Counted from the stretch's first letter, positions 1 through 8,122 are shown. The stretch: 64,000 nucleotides of DNA from Bog-532 sp963830385 (GCA_963830385.1 CAWHMD010000010.1:227893-291892); one strand, 5' to 3'. Notes: a model not told the origin generated them from the sequence alone. Numbers and translations are program-made.

Positions 1-621
1 GAACAGCCGCTGACCGGGCATCAGCGCGGCGGGCTCGCCCGCCAGCCGGTGCGCGCCCACCGACATGAAACCGTCGTGGCTGATGTCGAACGCCTCCTCG
101 CGAAAGCCCGCCTCTCCGAACCAGGACCGGATCGCGGGAGTCAGGTCAGGCGGACGGCGGTGCCTGGTCCACAGGACCAGCGCGCCGGGCGCGCACAGGC
201 TGGGCAGGGCGGCCACCGTGGCCTGGATGTCGCCGCCGGAGATGTTGCCGAAGATGCCGCACACCACGACGATCTGGGCGGGTACCGCGCCGGCGCAGGC
301 ATCGGTGATCCCGGCGTCGGCCTGCAGCACCTCGACGCCGTCCAGCCCAGCCGCCCGCGCTGCCTGCCGCGCGATCGCGACGTTGCGCTCGTCCAGCTCG
401 ACCAGCCGGGCGCTCACGTCATCCCGGCGCGGATGCCCGGTCAGCGCGCCGATCACGTCCCGGCCCTGCCCGGCGCACAGGCTGATCAGCCGGACGTGCC
501 CGGCGGGCGCACGTTCGAGCTCGGCGCGCAGGTGCCCCTGCACGAGTTCCCCCCGCCGCGAGAGCGGGGAACCTGGATCGTCGTAGTCCCGGTGCCATTC
601 CACCCAGTCGCGCTGCGCCAC
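1..621 (-). CDS. class I SAM-dependent methyltransferase (partial, runs off left edge)
   Basis: Reverse-strand frame beginning with a GTG and open to the window edge, giving 207 visible codons. The SAM-binding glycine loop reads CAGQGRD (about residues 49-55) and is followed by the acidic motif VELDERN near residue 73, which in class I enzymes binds the SAM ribose. A hydrophobic strand ending VVVCGIFGNIS follows, then a helix and a LWTRH strand, the usual Rossmann-like order. These motifs support SAM-dependent methyl transfer; the substrate cannot be inferred. The C-terminus is missing. The next gene in the same direction ends only about 40 bases upstream, so the two may be cotranscribed. Confidence 0.75.
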   Translation of the reverse strand, partial: MAQRDWVEWHRDYDDPGSPLSRRGELVQGHLRAELERAPAGHVRLISLCAGQGRDVIGALTGHPRRDDVSARLVELDERNVAIARQAARAAGLDGVEVLQADAGITDACAGAVPAQIVVVCGIFGNISGGDIQATVAALPSLCAPGALVLWTRHRRPPDLTPAIRSWFGEAGFREEAFDISHDGFMSVGAHRLAGEPAALMPGQRLF

Positions 622-660
622 CGGGCCAGCCTACGGCCACGGGCGGCTGGTGTTGCGGCC

Positions 661-1248
661 TTAGGCCGAGGGGGTCCAGGCCGGGTCACGGCCGGTCCAG
701 GCCACGAACGCCTCGGAGTCGGTCGCGCCGGCCGGGGCCGGCCGCTCGGGGCCGAACAGCCGGCTGCTGCGGATCTGCCCGGCGGGCGCCGGGTCGATCA
801 CGGAGTGCGCGAACTCGATGGCCGCGTCCGGGATGACCAGATCGATCCCGCCGCTCCTGGCGATGTCCCAGCCGTGGACGTACAGGTCGAGGGCGGGGAA
901 GCTGAGGCCCGCACCGACGCTGCGCCGCCCGGCCGGTGAGTCCATCTCCCGGGACAGGTCCACGCCGCTGACCGCGGCCCGGGCCTGGTCCGCCAGGCCG
1001 GTCCACCAGGCGGCCGGGACGTCGTCGACCAGCGCGCCGGGCGGGTCGACCGGAGACCAGTCGGGTCGCTCCCCCTGGAGCAGCGCGGTCCCGAAGCGGG
1101 TCGCCTGCCCTACGTGGCCCAGCACGTCGAGCGCCCGCCAGCCCTGGCACGGCGAGGCCCGGTCCCAGTCCCCGGCGCCCAGCTGGCGTACCGCGGCGCC
1201 GAAGAAGTCGAGCCCCTGCAAGAAGGCGTCGTCAGGTTTCATGGTCAC
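661..1248 (-). CDS. TIGR03086-family metal-binding protein (mycothiol-dependent maleylpyruvate isomerase-like, DinB fold)
   Basis: 195 residues. The N-terminus carries the four-helix-bundle signature SPCQGWRALDVLGHVGQ (about residues 32-48) with a metal-ligand histidine, and the C-terminal half has LDLYVHGWDIA with the second conserved histidine, as in the actinobacterial TIGR03086 / mycothiol-dependent isomerase superfamily. Members are cytosolic and many use mycothiol; the actual reaction is unknown here. The start ATG overlaps the stop of the upstream regulator (ATGA-type overlap at 1245-1248), so the two are translationally coupled and probably regulated together. Confidence 0.8.
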   Translation of the reverse strand: MTMKPDDAFLQGLDFFGAAVRQLGAGDWDRASPCQGWRALDVLGHVGQATRFGTALLQGERPDWSPVDPPGALVDDVPAAWWTGLADQARAAVSGVDLSREMDSPAGRRSVGAGLSFPALDLYVHGWDIARSGGIDLVIPDAAIEFAHSVIDPAPAGQIRSSRLFGPERPAPAGATDSEAFVAWTGRDPAWTPSA

Positions 1249-1784
1249 CCGGTCAACCTCTCACAGGGGGACGACAGTCGCCGGCTGAGCCTACGAGGCG
1301 GCCGCTCCAGGTCCGGCAGATCCCGCATGGCAAGGGCCAGGTCGCCGTGGGTGGTGGCGGTCAGCGTGGCGTCGAGCCGCGCGTTCAGCTCCTCGAGGGT
1401 CAGCCGGCCCTGGGCGTAGTGCACGCCCAGGGCGGCGGCCGCCGCGTCGCGGTCGGCGTCGGCGGCCCGCAGGCCAGGGGCCGGGGCGGGCAGCTCCCCG
1501 GCCGGCCGGCGCAGCGCGGCGGCGTAGCGGTCCAGCGCGGTCCGCCCGTCGCGGGTGAGGGCGACGGTGACCGGAGCCTGGTCGTCGCCGGTGGGTCCGG
1601 TGTCGATGTATCCGGCCAGGTCCAGCTCCCGCAGGCGGGTGAACAGGCTGGCCGGGGTGAGCCGGAGCAGGCGCTGCAGCCGGGTGACCGACAGCGCGTC
1701 GCCGTCGGGCAGGGCCGCCAGCGCCGCCGCGATCCGCAGCCGCTCCGGCTCGTGGATCACCGGGTTAAGGGTGTCGGTGCTCAT
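1245..1784 (-). CDS. winged-helix transcriptional regulator with C-terminal DUF1707 domain
   Basis: 179 residues in two parts. Residues about 1-85 resemble the MarR/ArsR-like winged helix (PF13601 type): ERLRIAAALAALPDGD, then LSVTRLQRLLRLTPASLFTRLREL as the recognition region. Residues about 110-165 form a DUF1707 (SHOCT-like) segment, ADADRDAAAAALGVHYAQG followed by RLTLEELNARLDA. DUF1707 is common in actinobacterial membrane-associated or regulatory proteins; its role is unproven. It follows a paralogous regulator by 15 bases and overlaps the downstream TIGR03086 gene. Likely an autoregulated operon using the palindromes at 2823-2894. Confidence 0.8.
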   Translation of the reverse strand: MSTDTLNPVIHEPERLRIAAALAALPDGDALSVTRLQRLLRLTPASLFTRLRELDLAGYIDTGPTGDDQAPVTVALTRDGRTALDRYAAALRRPAGELPAPAPGLRAADADRDAAAAALGVHYAQGRLTLEELNARLDATLTATTHGDLALAMRDLPDLERPPRRLSRRLSSPCERLTG

Positions 1785-1799
1785 CGTTCTTACCTCCGT

Positions 1800-2126
1800 C
1801 TACCGGCCGCTGAGCGGGTCGCGCTCACCGAGGCCGCCGAGCAGGTTGCGCAGCGCCTGGGTGTAGGCGTCGAGCGCGTCCCGGCCCTTGCCGGTCAGGG
1901 CCACCGTGGTTTTCTGGCCCGACCCGTTCTTGATCTTTTCGCTGCTGAGGTAGCCGGCGTCTTCCAGCTTGCGGAGCTGGATGATCAGGTTGCCGGGGGT
2001 CAGCTCGAGCATGTCCTGCAGCCGGGTGAAGGACAGCGCGTCGCCGTCGGGCAGGGCCGCCAGCGTCGCGACGATCCGCAACCGGGTAGGGACGTGGATC
2101 AGCGGGTCGAGCCCGTCGTCAGCCAT
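1800..2126 (-). CDS. winged-helix (PF13601-type) transcriptional regulator
   Basis: 108 residues, the size of single-domain winged-helix regulators of the HTH_34 group. PTRLRIVATLAALPDGD is followed by LSFTRLQDMLELTPGNLIIQ (recognition helix) and the wing YLSSEKIKNGSGQKTTVAL. It is clearly paralogous to the N-terminal half of the next gene (1245-1784), so the pair probably arose by duplication. It lies 30 bases downstream of the membrane protein and probably shares its promoter. The effector is unknown; small winged-helix proteins of this kind often repress their own membrane-protein operon. Confidence 0.8.
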   Translation of the reverse strand: MADDGLDPLIHVPTRLRIVATLAALPDGDALSFTRLQDMLELTPGNLIIQLRKLEDAGYLSSEKIKNGSGQKTTVALTGKGRDALDAYTQALRNLLGGLGERDPLSGR

Positions 2127-2156
2127 CTGTCTGCACCATCTGGGTAGGACTCGTCA

Positions 2157-2801
2157 TCAACTGTGCTGCCGCCAGGCGGTGACAGCGGCCTTGATCAGGA
2201 GCAGGGCGCACAGGCCGACGGCACAGACCGCCCAGCATCCGGCCGGTCCCGCGAGCAGGCTCAGGCCACCGACCACGACGGCCGCCAGACCCGTGATGAC
2301 GCCCCGCTGGTTTCGCTGGAACGCCTTCAGTACCGCCCAGGCCAGACCGCAGACGATCAGCGGTGCCGCCGCCGGGTACAGCCCGTAGGCGATCGAATTG
2401 CTCACCCCGGAGCCGGCCAGGACGAACATGCCGGCGATCAGGGCGGCCCAGATCACCACCATGGCGATTACCTCGCCCGGGCGGAACCGGGACCTTCCGA
2501 CGATCCCGGTGGTGGCCCGCTTGGCCACGACCGTCAGCGCGATCACGTTGACGATCCCGATCGCGGCCTCGGCCGGGCCGATCGCGGCCGTCGGGTACAT
2601 GTAGGGATGCTGCCCGCGGACCGACAGCCAGATGGCGCCGTAAGCGGCCAGGGCCAGGAGCGCCCGCAGGGCGACGAGCCAGGGCGGGAACGGCTCGAGC
2701 TGGCGCCGCGTCTGCTGGGTGGTCTGGTTCAGCAGAGCCGCAGCCTGCTGGGCTTCGAAGTCGCCGCCGTTGGTGCCGGCGGTGTCGAATGTGGGGTTCA
2801 T
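2157..2801 (-). CDS. multi-pass membrane protein of unknown function
   Basis: 214 residues with about five or six hydrophobic segments (for example VALRALLALAAYGAIWL, VIAMVVIWAALIAGMFV, ALLLIKAAVTAWR). The N-terminal tail is soluble and Gln/Ala-rich. No family motif is recognised. It is the first gene of the leftward operon that also encodes two winged-helix regulators, and its start lies just inside a cluster of palindromic operator-like sites. By context it may be the regulated target (a permease-like or stress-response membrane protein), but function cannot be assigned. Confidence 0.65.
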   Translation of the reverse strand: MNPTFDTAGTNGGDFEAQQAAALLNQTTQQTRRQLEPFPPWLVALRALLALAAYGAIWLSVRGQHPYMYPTAAIGPAEAAIGIVNVIALTVVAKRATTGIVGRSRFRPGEVIAMVVIWAALIAGMFVLAGSGVSNSIAYGLYPAAAPLIVCGLAWAVLKAFQRNQRGVITGLAAVVVGGLSLLAGPAGCWAVCAVGLCALLLIKAAVTAWRQHS

Positions 2802-2822
2802 GGTGTCTCCCTCGATCGACTC

Positions 2823-2894
2823 TATGCCATAAAGTAGATGCTGCTTTATGGCATAAAGTCAAGGGGATCGGCCAAGAACTTTATGACATAAAGT
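2823..2894. promoter_or_regulatory. three repeated palindromic operator-like sites upstream of the winged-helix/membrane-protein operon
   Basis: Three copies of the core TATGNCATAAAG lie within 72 bases: TATGCCATAAAGT at 2823-2835, CTTTATGGCATAAAG at 2844-2858 and the 17-base palindrome ACTTTATGACATAAAGT at 2878-2894. They sit immediately upstream of the first gene of the leftward operon and are far AT-richer than the surroundings. They are the natural candidate binding sites for the PF13601-type regulators encoded in that operon (inference from position and symmetry). Confidence 0.6.
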
Positions 2895-3031
2895 CGAGGC
2901 TGGCCGTCGACGGGCCGGGGTGGTGGCGCCCTGCTTCACATGCACGGCGCTACCACCGATGCCTTGGGCCCAGCCACCATCAGGGAATCACCGTTCCCGG
3001 TAGATGACTTCCTCACCGAGCCGCCCAAGGG

Positions 3032-3211
3032 TCAGCGCTTACGGTGCGAGGTCAGCCACGCCGCGTAAAGCTCCTGGAACTCGGCCATCTCTCGCTCTTC
3101 TTCGTCTCGCTCGGCAGCGACTTGCTCGTAGTACCGCATGGTCAGCAGCCATGCTGATGCGGCACCGACGAGAAGGGCGAGGATGAGGAGCAGGCCAAAG
3201 ACAATCGACAT
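3032..3211 (-). CDS. small single-pass membrane protein (59 aa)
   Basis: Short gene with an ATG start. Residues about 2-24 form one transmembrane helix (SIVFGLLLILALLVGAASAW), followed by an acidic, probably helical cytoplasmic tail rich in E and R ending in SHRKR. The upstream small membrane gene ends 18 bases before this start, so the two look like an operon. Small membrane proteins with charged coiled tails are common near plasmid-like and integrative elements of actinomycetes, but no specific family is recognised. Confidence 0.5.
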   Translation of the reverse strand: MSIVFGLLLILALLVGAASAWLLTMRYYEQVAAERDEEEREMAEFQELYAAWLTSHRKR

Positions 3212-3229
3212 AGCTTGAACACTCCTTCG

Positions 3230-3472
3230 TTACTCGCTGCTGTCGGGATGCCGGGGATCTTCGTCAGCGATCTCGCCCGTGCGCGCGGCCAACTGACGGG
3301 CCAGTTGCTCAGCGCGGGCCCGGGCTCGCGCCGCTTCACATTGCCACCGGCGCACCTGGCGTTGCATCCGCGTCTGCATGCGGGAGATCTCGGCTTCGAC
3401 GAACACCGACCTGAGCACCCAGCCGATGATGCATCCGGTGACGAGGCAGGCGATCGCCACGCTCGCGGTCAT
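3230..3472 (-). CDS. small membrane protein with coiled-coil tail (80 aa)
   Basis: One N-terminal transmembrane helix (VAIACLVTGCIIGWVL, residues about 4-20) is followed by about 45 residues of strongly charged helix (QTRMQRQVRRW..., ARARARAEQLARQL) with heptad-like spacing, then a short acidic tail. Same architecture as the adjacent 59-residue protein, with which it is probably cotranscribed. No known family; the two might form a membrane complex (inference). Confidence 0.55.
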   Translation of the reverse strand: MTASVAIACLVTGCIIGWVLRSVFVEAEISRMQTRMQRQVRRWQCEAARARARAEQLARQLAARTGEIADEDPRHPDSSE

Positions 3473-4068
3473 CTCGTTGGCTCTTTCAGCGCAGGTTCAG
3501 GGCACCGTGCTCTGCTATCGCTTGCCGCAGGCGACTGGTGTGCCGCGGGAGCCACGCTCCGCTTCGGCGTGAAGGTAAGGCTGTAGACGCGGTTAATACG
3601 AGTGGTACGGTGAGACACGTCCACCACATCCCTATGGTCCGGACAGGTCGAAATAGGACGGTGCGACGCTGCTGGGCCAGTGCTGCAACACTGGCCCAGC
3701 GTCGCTGTGGCGCCACCTCCACGCTCGGAGCTAGGTGGCCACCTCGTGGCTCGGTGATCGTCTTCCTCGGGCACGAGTTCGCGTTGGCTTTCTGAGTAGC
3801 CCGCCTCGTCTCTTTTGTTAACTTATTCAGCTGAAGTTCAGCCCGTCTTACTGGCTCGTAGCCTCTGAAAAAATGCTACCCTCCCTGACTCAGATGGAAC
3901 TTGCGGCCTGAAACTGGACAAAAGTTCAGCGAGTTAAGTACTGAAGTCATCACTTGAAGCAGGCCTGAAATAGTTCTCCCAGCTAGGTAGGTCCTTTGCT
4001 TCGGCGTGAGAGGGCGTTAAAGTGTGCCTTAATGCAAATACTGAACTTCAGGTGAATAGGGCTTCACG
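3473..4068. other. intergenic region with no convincing gene; AT-rich in its right half
   Basis: About 600 bases between the leftward membrane-protein pair and the rightward XRE-type regulator. Short reading frames here lack family motifs or good ribosome sites. From about 3810 composition becomes clearly AT-richer, marking the left edge of the acquired-looking block. The right half holds the paired CTGAAGTTCAG-type motifs listed separately. Confidence 0.5.
3831..4051. promoter_or_regulatory. pair of inverted CTGAAGTTCAG motifs upstream of the XRE-type regulator
   Basis: CTGAAGTTCAG at 3831-3841 and its exact reverse complement CTGAACTTCAG at 4041-4051, the latter only 17 bases before the GTG start of the regulator. 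Each is itself a near-perfect palindrome around one base. Related half sites (for example AAAGTTCAGC near 3921) lie between. Placement suggests autoregulation of the regulator/glycosyltransferase operon (inference). Confidence 0.45.
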
Positions 4069-5208
4069 GTGGATACTCCTCGGGATTCACGGCAGATGCT
4101 TGCGCAACGGCTGCGTTCGCTGAGAGAACACCACTGGCCAGAGAAGGTCACACAGTCCGAACTCGCACAGGCGTTCGGCGGCAGGAAGCCGATCAGCGTG
4201 CCTCTCATCTCGTCCTGGGAGTCGCTGAACAGCAAAGTGATCATTCCGTCCAAGTGGGTGGACGCCTACGCGACTTTCTTCGCCACCGGCCGGTCGCTCT
4301 CGGGTGACTCACCCAGGCTTTTGAAACTCAGTGAGATGACAGAGACGGAACGGCAAGCAAGAGAAGACCTGAGGAAGGAGTTGCTGGCGTTGCGTAACAA
4401 CGCTCAGCGCGCCATAACAGAACCGCCGTCGACCGCGGACCATCCCGCAACTCTGCCGCCCGCCGCCAGCAAAGTCGCATCCGGCCTGTGGCACTTCCCT
4501 GACGGCGCACCAATCACCATCGTCTGCGCGCAGGTCCCGGAAGGGATGCTAAAGGAGTTCAAGTACGCCAATCCAAGGCATCCGGACTTCATCAAGCTTT
4601 ACACCTATGCCGACTTGGACTCGCTGTTCGAGCTCTTCGGTCATATCCGTGCCGCCAACCCCGGCAGTCAGGTCAACCTGGTCGCAGCAAATCAGCTCGC
4701 CAGCGATGTTTACACGACTCACCTGGTCGTTCTCGGCGGAGTTGACTGGAACAAGGCCACCAGGCAAGTCCTGGGCCAGCTCTCCCTGCCGGTCCGGCAG
4801 GTGACGGACTGGGATGCCGGCGTAGTGCCTTACTTCGAAGTAGTGGTCGATGGAAAGCAGATTCGCCACAAGCCTCTGCTCGACAATTCCGCCAACGCCG
4901 ACGGAGAAGCTAACGAACCACTGCTTCGGGCAGACGTCGCGCTGTTTGCCCGTGCCGTGAATCCCTACAACACATTGCGCACAGTCACGGTCTGCAACGG
5001 TATGTACGGAAACGGCACCTATGGGGCTGTTCGGGCCCTCACCGATGCGGAATTCCGAGACAGGAACAACACTTTTGTACGGGATAATTTCGGCGATAAA
5101 AAGGAGTTTTGCATTCTAACCCGTGTCAAAATTGAGGATAGTGTCGCGGTGACTCCTGACTGGAATGTCGCCGGGACCGTCCTCTTCCAGTGGGGGAGCG
5201 AGTCGTGA
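4069..5208 (+). CDS. XRE-type helix-turn-helix protein with large conserved C-terminal domain
   Basis: 379 residues, GTG start. Residues about 8-60 look like a Cro/C1-type HTH (MLAQRLRSLREHHW, TQSELAQAFGG, ISVPLISSWES). After a Pro/Ala linker (about 115-140), residues about 145-375 form a second domain with PITIVCAQVP, LYTYADLDSLFELFGHIRA, THLVVLGGVDWN, CNGMYGNGTYGAVRALTD and VAGTVLFQW. I have seen this C-terminal domain in many actinobacterial XRE-type proteins, where it may sense a ligand, but its function is not known to me. The gene is AT-richer than its neighbours and its stop overlaps the downstream glycosyltransferase start (GTGA), so the two are coupled. Confidence 0.7.
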   Translation: MDTPRDSRQMLAQRLRSLREHHWPEKVTQSELAQAFGGRKPISVPLISSWESLNSKVIIPSKWVDAYATFFATGRSLSGDSPRLLKLSEMTETERQAREDLRKELLALRNNAQRAITEPPSTADHPATLPPAASKVASGLWHFPDGAPITIVCAQVPEGMLKEFKYANPRHPDFIKLYTYADLDSLFELFGHIRAANPGSQVNLVAANQLASDVYTTHLVVLGGVDWNKATRQVLGQLSLPVRQVTDWDAGVVPYFEVVVDGKQIRHKPLLDNSANADGEANEPLLRADVALFARAVNPYNTLRTVTVCNGMYGNGTYGAVRALTDAEFRDRNNTFVRDNFGDKKEFCILTRVKIEDSVAVTPDWNVAGTVLFQWGSES

Positions 5209-6596
5209 CCGCGACAGGGACACGGGATCACCATGGTTCGCACAGCAGCCTGCTTCACGTATACGACGGCGCAGATCGTCCCCCACCCGGAAAAGTAGAT
5301 GCGCTCATCGTCCCCACGGTTCGCTCTCCCGCTTATCTCAAGACCGCCGCCAACCTGGCGGCCCGGCTGAAATGCCCGCTGGTCACCTTGCACAGCCGGA
5401 AATGGACCAGTCCCGAGGCCACTGCGCAGGAACTTCGCGCCGACATTGATCTGATCGCTATTGACCTGCCCGACCACACCAGCCTGGGGCTCCCGAACTT
5501 CAGAACATCAATGCTGCTCACTGGCACCAGGTTCGATCGGCGAACCGACACCAGCGTCAAACGCAACCTGGGTCTGACCCTCAGCCGCATGGTCGGCTGG
5601 GATCGCATCGCCTTTGTTGACGACGACATAGAAGTCCCGGATCCTTACGATCTGGCTCGCGCGTCCACCCTGCTCGGCACCTACAACGCAGTCGGCCTGG
5701 CAATCGGCGGCTACCCGGATAATTCTGTCGTCTGTCACGCGTATCGCGCAGCAAAAGGCCCTCAGGAAACTTTCATCGGCGGCGGAGCTCTGGTCGTCCG
5801 GGTATCACAGAACCGGTCGTTCTTCCCGAATATTTACAATGAAGACTGGTTCTATCTACTGAATGATAAAAGCGGGATCCAGCCGCTGGCTATGACCGGC
5901 AGCGTAGTCCAGCGCCCCTATGAACCGTTTCGCACACCGGAACGAGCACGGGCGGAAGAGCTCGGCGACGTGCTCGCCGAAGGCGCTTTCTGGCTGCTCG
6001 ACGACGGCCGTTCAATCAACGACGCGGACTATCAACATTGGCGTTCTTTTATAGCAAAAAGAAAGCGTTTCATTCAGTCAATTCTATGTATGATACAGGA
6101 CGGTTACTCTGAAACCATTGCTGGAGAAAAGAATCGGATACTGGAGGCGCTGAGGGCAGCTGTAGGGCGCTTGGAGCATATCACCCCTGCGCTCTGCCTG
6201 GACTATTTGCGGGCATTCACCGAGGACCGCCAGGATTGGCAGTCTTATCTGGATTCCCTTCCCTCCGGTCAGTCACTCGAGTCAGCCTTGAAAGAGATTT
6301 CTAACCTCGGAGTCCAGCCGTTGCACCGGCCGACGCGCCGTCGCGGCCTGATCCTGATCATGGCTGGGCCGGAGGTGCACATGATCCCCTCGTCGACGGC
6401 CGGCGTGACCGCGCTCATCGTCACGCTGCTTCTAGCTGGCACGGCCTCCATCGTGGCCGGGCGGCGGCGGGAGCGTCGCTCCCGTTACGGTGGGCGCCCG
6501 CGTTCACCTGCCGGAGTACGGCTTCCAGTGACCGCATCCAGTTCTGGCCGACGACCATGGTCAAGGTCCCTGCGGGCGACGGACAGCCTGGACTAG
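5205..6596 (+). CDS. GT-A-fold glycosyltransferase-like protein coupled to the XRE regulator
   Basis: 463 residues from the GTG that overlaps the upstream stop; a GGGGGAG ribosome site precedes it. The centre reads RIAFVDDDIEVPDPYDL (DDD at about residues 139-141), the nucleotide-sugar/metal motif of GT-A enzymes, followed by ETFIGGGALVVRVS and NEDWFYLL, typical acceptor-side motifs. A helical region follows (about 270-375). The last about 90 residues contain a hydrophobic helix (VTALIVTLLLAGTASIVAG) and then low-complexity Arg/Ser sequence that may be read-through into a decayed junction. Likely transfers a sugar to an unknown acceptor. The first 370 codons are AT-rich like the regulator gene; GC rises sharply near 6350, suggesting a recombination junction. 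Confidence 0.6.
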   Translation: MTATGTRDHHGSHSSLLHVYDGADRPPPGKVDALIVPTVRSPAYLKTAANLAARLKCPLVTLHSRKWTSPEATAQELRADIDLIAIDLPDHTSLGLPNFRTSMLLTGTRFDRRTDTSVKRNLGLTLSRMVGWDRIAFVDDDIEVPDPYDLARASTLLGTYNAVGLAIGGYPDNSVVCHAYRAAKGPQETFIGGGALVVRVSQNRSFFPNIYNEDWFYLLNDKSGIQPLAMTGSVVQRPYEPFRTPERARAEELGDVLAEGAFWLLDDGRSINDADYQHWRSFIAKRKRFIQSILCMIQDGYSETIAGEKNRILEALRAAVGRLEHITPALCLDYLRAFTEDRQDWQSYLDSLPSGQSLESALKEISNLGVQPLHRPTRRRGLILIMAGPEVHMIPSSTAGVTALIVTLLLAGTASIVAGRRRERRSRYGGRPRSPAGVRLPVTASSSGRRPWSRSLRATDSLD

Positions 6597-6997
6597 CCAG
6601 CCACCGAGGGCAACCTGGTCACCCTTCTCACCTGCACAAGGACGGGCACCCGGCGCGCTTCACGCTGTCCCGCGAGCCCGTGGTCCGGTATCTGCGGTCC
6701 GCGCTGGTCAACCGCTGCAAGAGCTGGCACCGTGACGAACTGTTCCGGCGCCGGAAGCAGCAGCGGCTGCGGGAGGAGCGGTGGGAGCTGCCGCTGCCCG
6801 ATCCGCAGCTGATGCGGGCGGTGCAGAAACTCCCCTATCGCCAGCAGGTAGTCATCGTCGCGCGGTACTGGGCTGACTGGCCCGAGGCCGACATCGCCGA
6901 CGTGCTCGGCTGCCGTCCCGGCACGGTGAAATCACTTGCTTCCCGCGCGCTGGCGCGGCTCCGTGAGGAGGTCAGGACCGATGACCAACATGACTGA
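6557..6997 (+). pseudogene. ECF sigma factor remnant (region 2 lost, region 4 intact)
   Basis: The frame retains the end of region 2 (VVRYLRSALVNRCKSWHRD) and a complete region 4 (LPYRQQVVIVARYWADWPEADIADVLG, then RPGTVKSLASRALARLREE). Most of region 2, which binds core polymerase and the -10 element, is absent: the first about 30 codons are unrelated sequence. Intact sigma-E/SigM-like factors are about 170-190 residues. The frame begins inside the end of the glycosyltransferase reading frame, so the AT-rich insertion probably removed its 5' end. It overlaps the downstream CU044_5270-type gene, the usual order for this pair in actinomycetes. Confidence 0.65.
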
Positions 6998-8032
6998 GGA
7001 GGATCTCGAGGTGCGGCTGCGGGCGGTGCTGCGGGCCGATGCCACCCGGGCCCCGGTCCGCGCGCGGCCGGAGTGGGCAGCCGGCGTGGCCGCCGCCAGC
7101 CGACGCCGGCGCGGCCACCTGCAACTGCTCGCACCACGGCGGACCCGGCTGGCCGTCGCGGCTGGCCTGGTGGTGGTCATGGCGGCGGGCCTGTCGGCCG
7201 GCCTCAGCCTCACCGGCGGCGGCCCGGCCCCGCTCAGCGCGCCGGCCAGCGCGGCCGAGCTGCTGGCACGCGCCGCCACCGTGTCCGCGGCTCAGCCGGT
7301 ACCCCGCGCCGGCCAGTACATCTACACCGAGGCGACCGGCATCAGCCCGGAGAGCCTGAACCCCGCAGCAACAAGACCGTCCGCTACACCACCTGGACCT
7401 GGTCGTCGGTGGACGGGAAGACGGGCGACCTGATCCACCAGCGGCCGTGCCAGCGGGTGCCCGGCGGCCCCGGCGGACTCGGCCCGCTGACGTGCGGCTC
7501 CCGGATGTCCGCGGCGGCTCTCAAGTTCAAGATGCCCGACGGCGAGATCGGTGTGATGGGCGGCGGTCTGCCCTTCAAGCTGCCGAAAGGCGCCAAGATG
7601 ATCCCCTCCCTGCCCACGAACTACGCCGCCGCCCGTGAGCTTCCGACGACCGCTGGAAAGCTCGGGACCTATCTGCGCAAACTGCCGATGTCCGGCGGCC
7701 CGCAGTCCGTCTGGCAGCAGCTCACCTCGCTGGTGGAGTTCGTCCCGGTGCTGCCGCCGGAGGTGGCCGCGGCCGTCTTCACGCTGGCGTCGCAGCAGCC
7801 GCACATCACCATGCGCCACGTCACCGACGCGGCCGGCCGGCCGGGCATCGGGGTCAGCCAGGCCGGTGACCCGTCCGGGGTTGAGCTGATCTTCAATCCG
7901 TCGACCTACCGGCTGGAGGGCATCGACGCCGGCGGCTCCGGCCTGATCATGACGCCGCTCAGCCCGGTCGCGGGGGCGCGCTCGGTCGCGATCCTGCGCA
8001 CCGCCGTCGTCAACTCCGAGCCGTCCAGCTAG
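6981..8032 (+). pseudogene. CU044_5270-family membrane protein, frameshifted
   Basis: Start ATG lies inside the end of the sigma-factor frame. Residues 1-70 are soluble and Arg-rich (DLEVRLRAVLRAD, ARPEWAAGVAAASRRRR), then one transmembrane helix (LAVAAGLVVVMAAGLSAGLSL), then the extracellular part with GQYIYTEATG. Near 7360 the frame is lost by one base; the homologous continuation (NKTVRYTTWTWSSVDGK through IFNPSTYRLEGIDA to VNSEPSS) is in another frame. Together they match the length of CU044_5270-type proteins (about 350 aa), which accompany ECF sigma factors and resemble anti-sigma factors. With the sigma gene also truncated, the pair is probably dead. Confidence 0.65.
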
Positions 8033-8062
8033 CTCAGGCCTGACCCGGGCGCGGCGCTTGAT

Positions 8063-8103
8063 GCAACTCTTTAGTTGCCATAGTATAGCAACTAAAGAGT
8101 TGC
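8063..8103. promoter_or_regulatory. perfect 16-bp inverted repeat (operator) before the SnoaL-like gene
   Basis: GCAACTCTTTAGTTGC (8063-8078) and its exact reverse complement GCAACTAAAGAGTTGC (8088-8103) are separated by nine bases containing CATAGTATA, a plausible -10 region. Each arm is itself an interrupted palindrome (GCAACT-N4-AGTTGC), so this looks like two adjacent repressor sites overlapping the promoter. The start codon follows about 20 bases later. The regulator is not encoded next to it. Confidence 0.6.
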
Positions 8104-8122
8104 TATATAAGGGGCAGTGACC

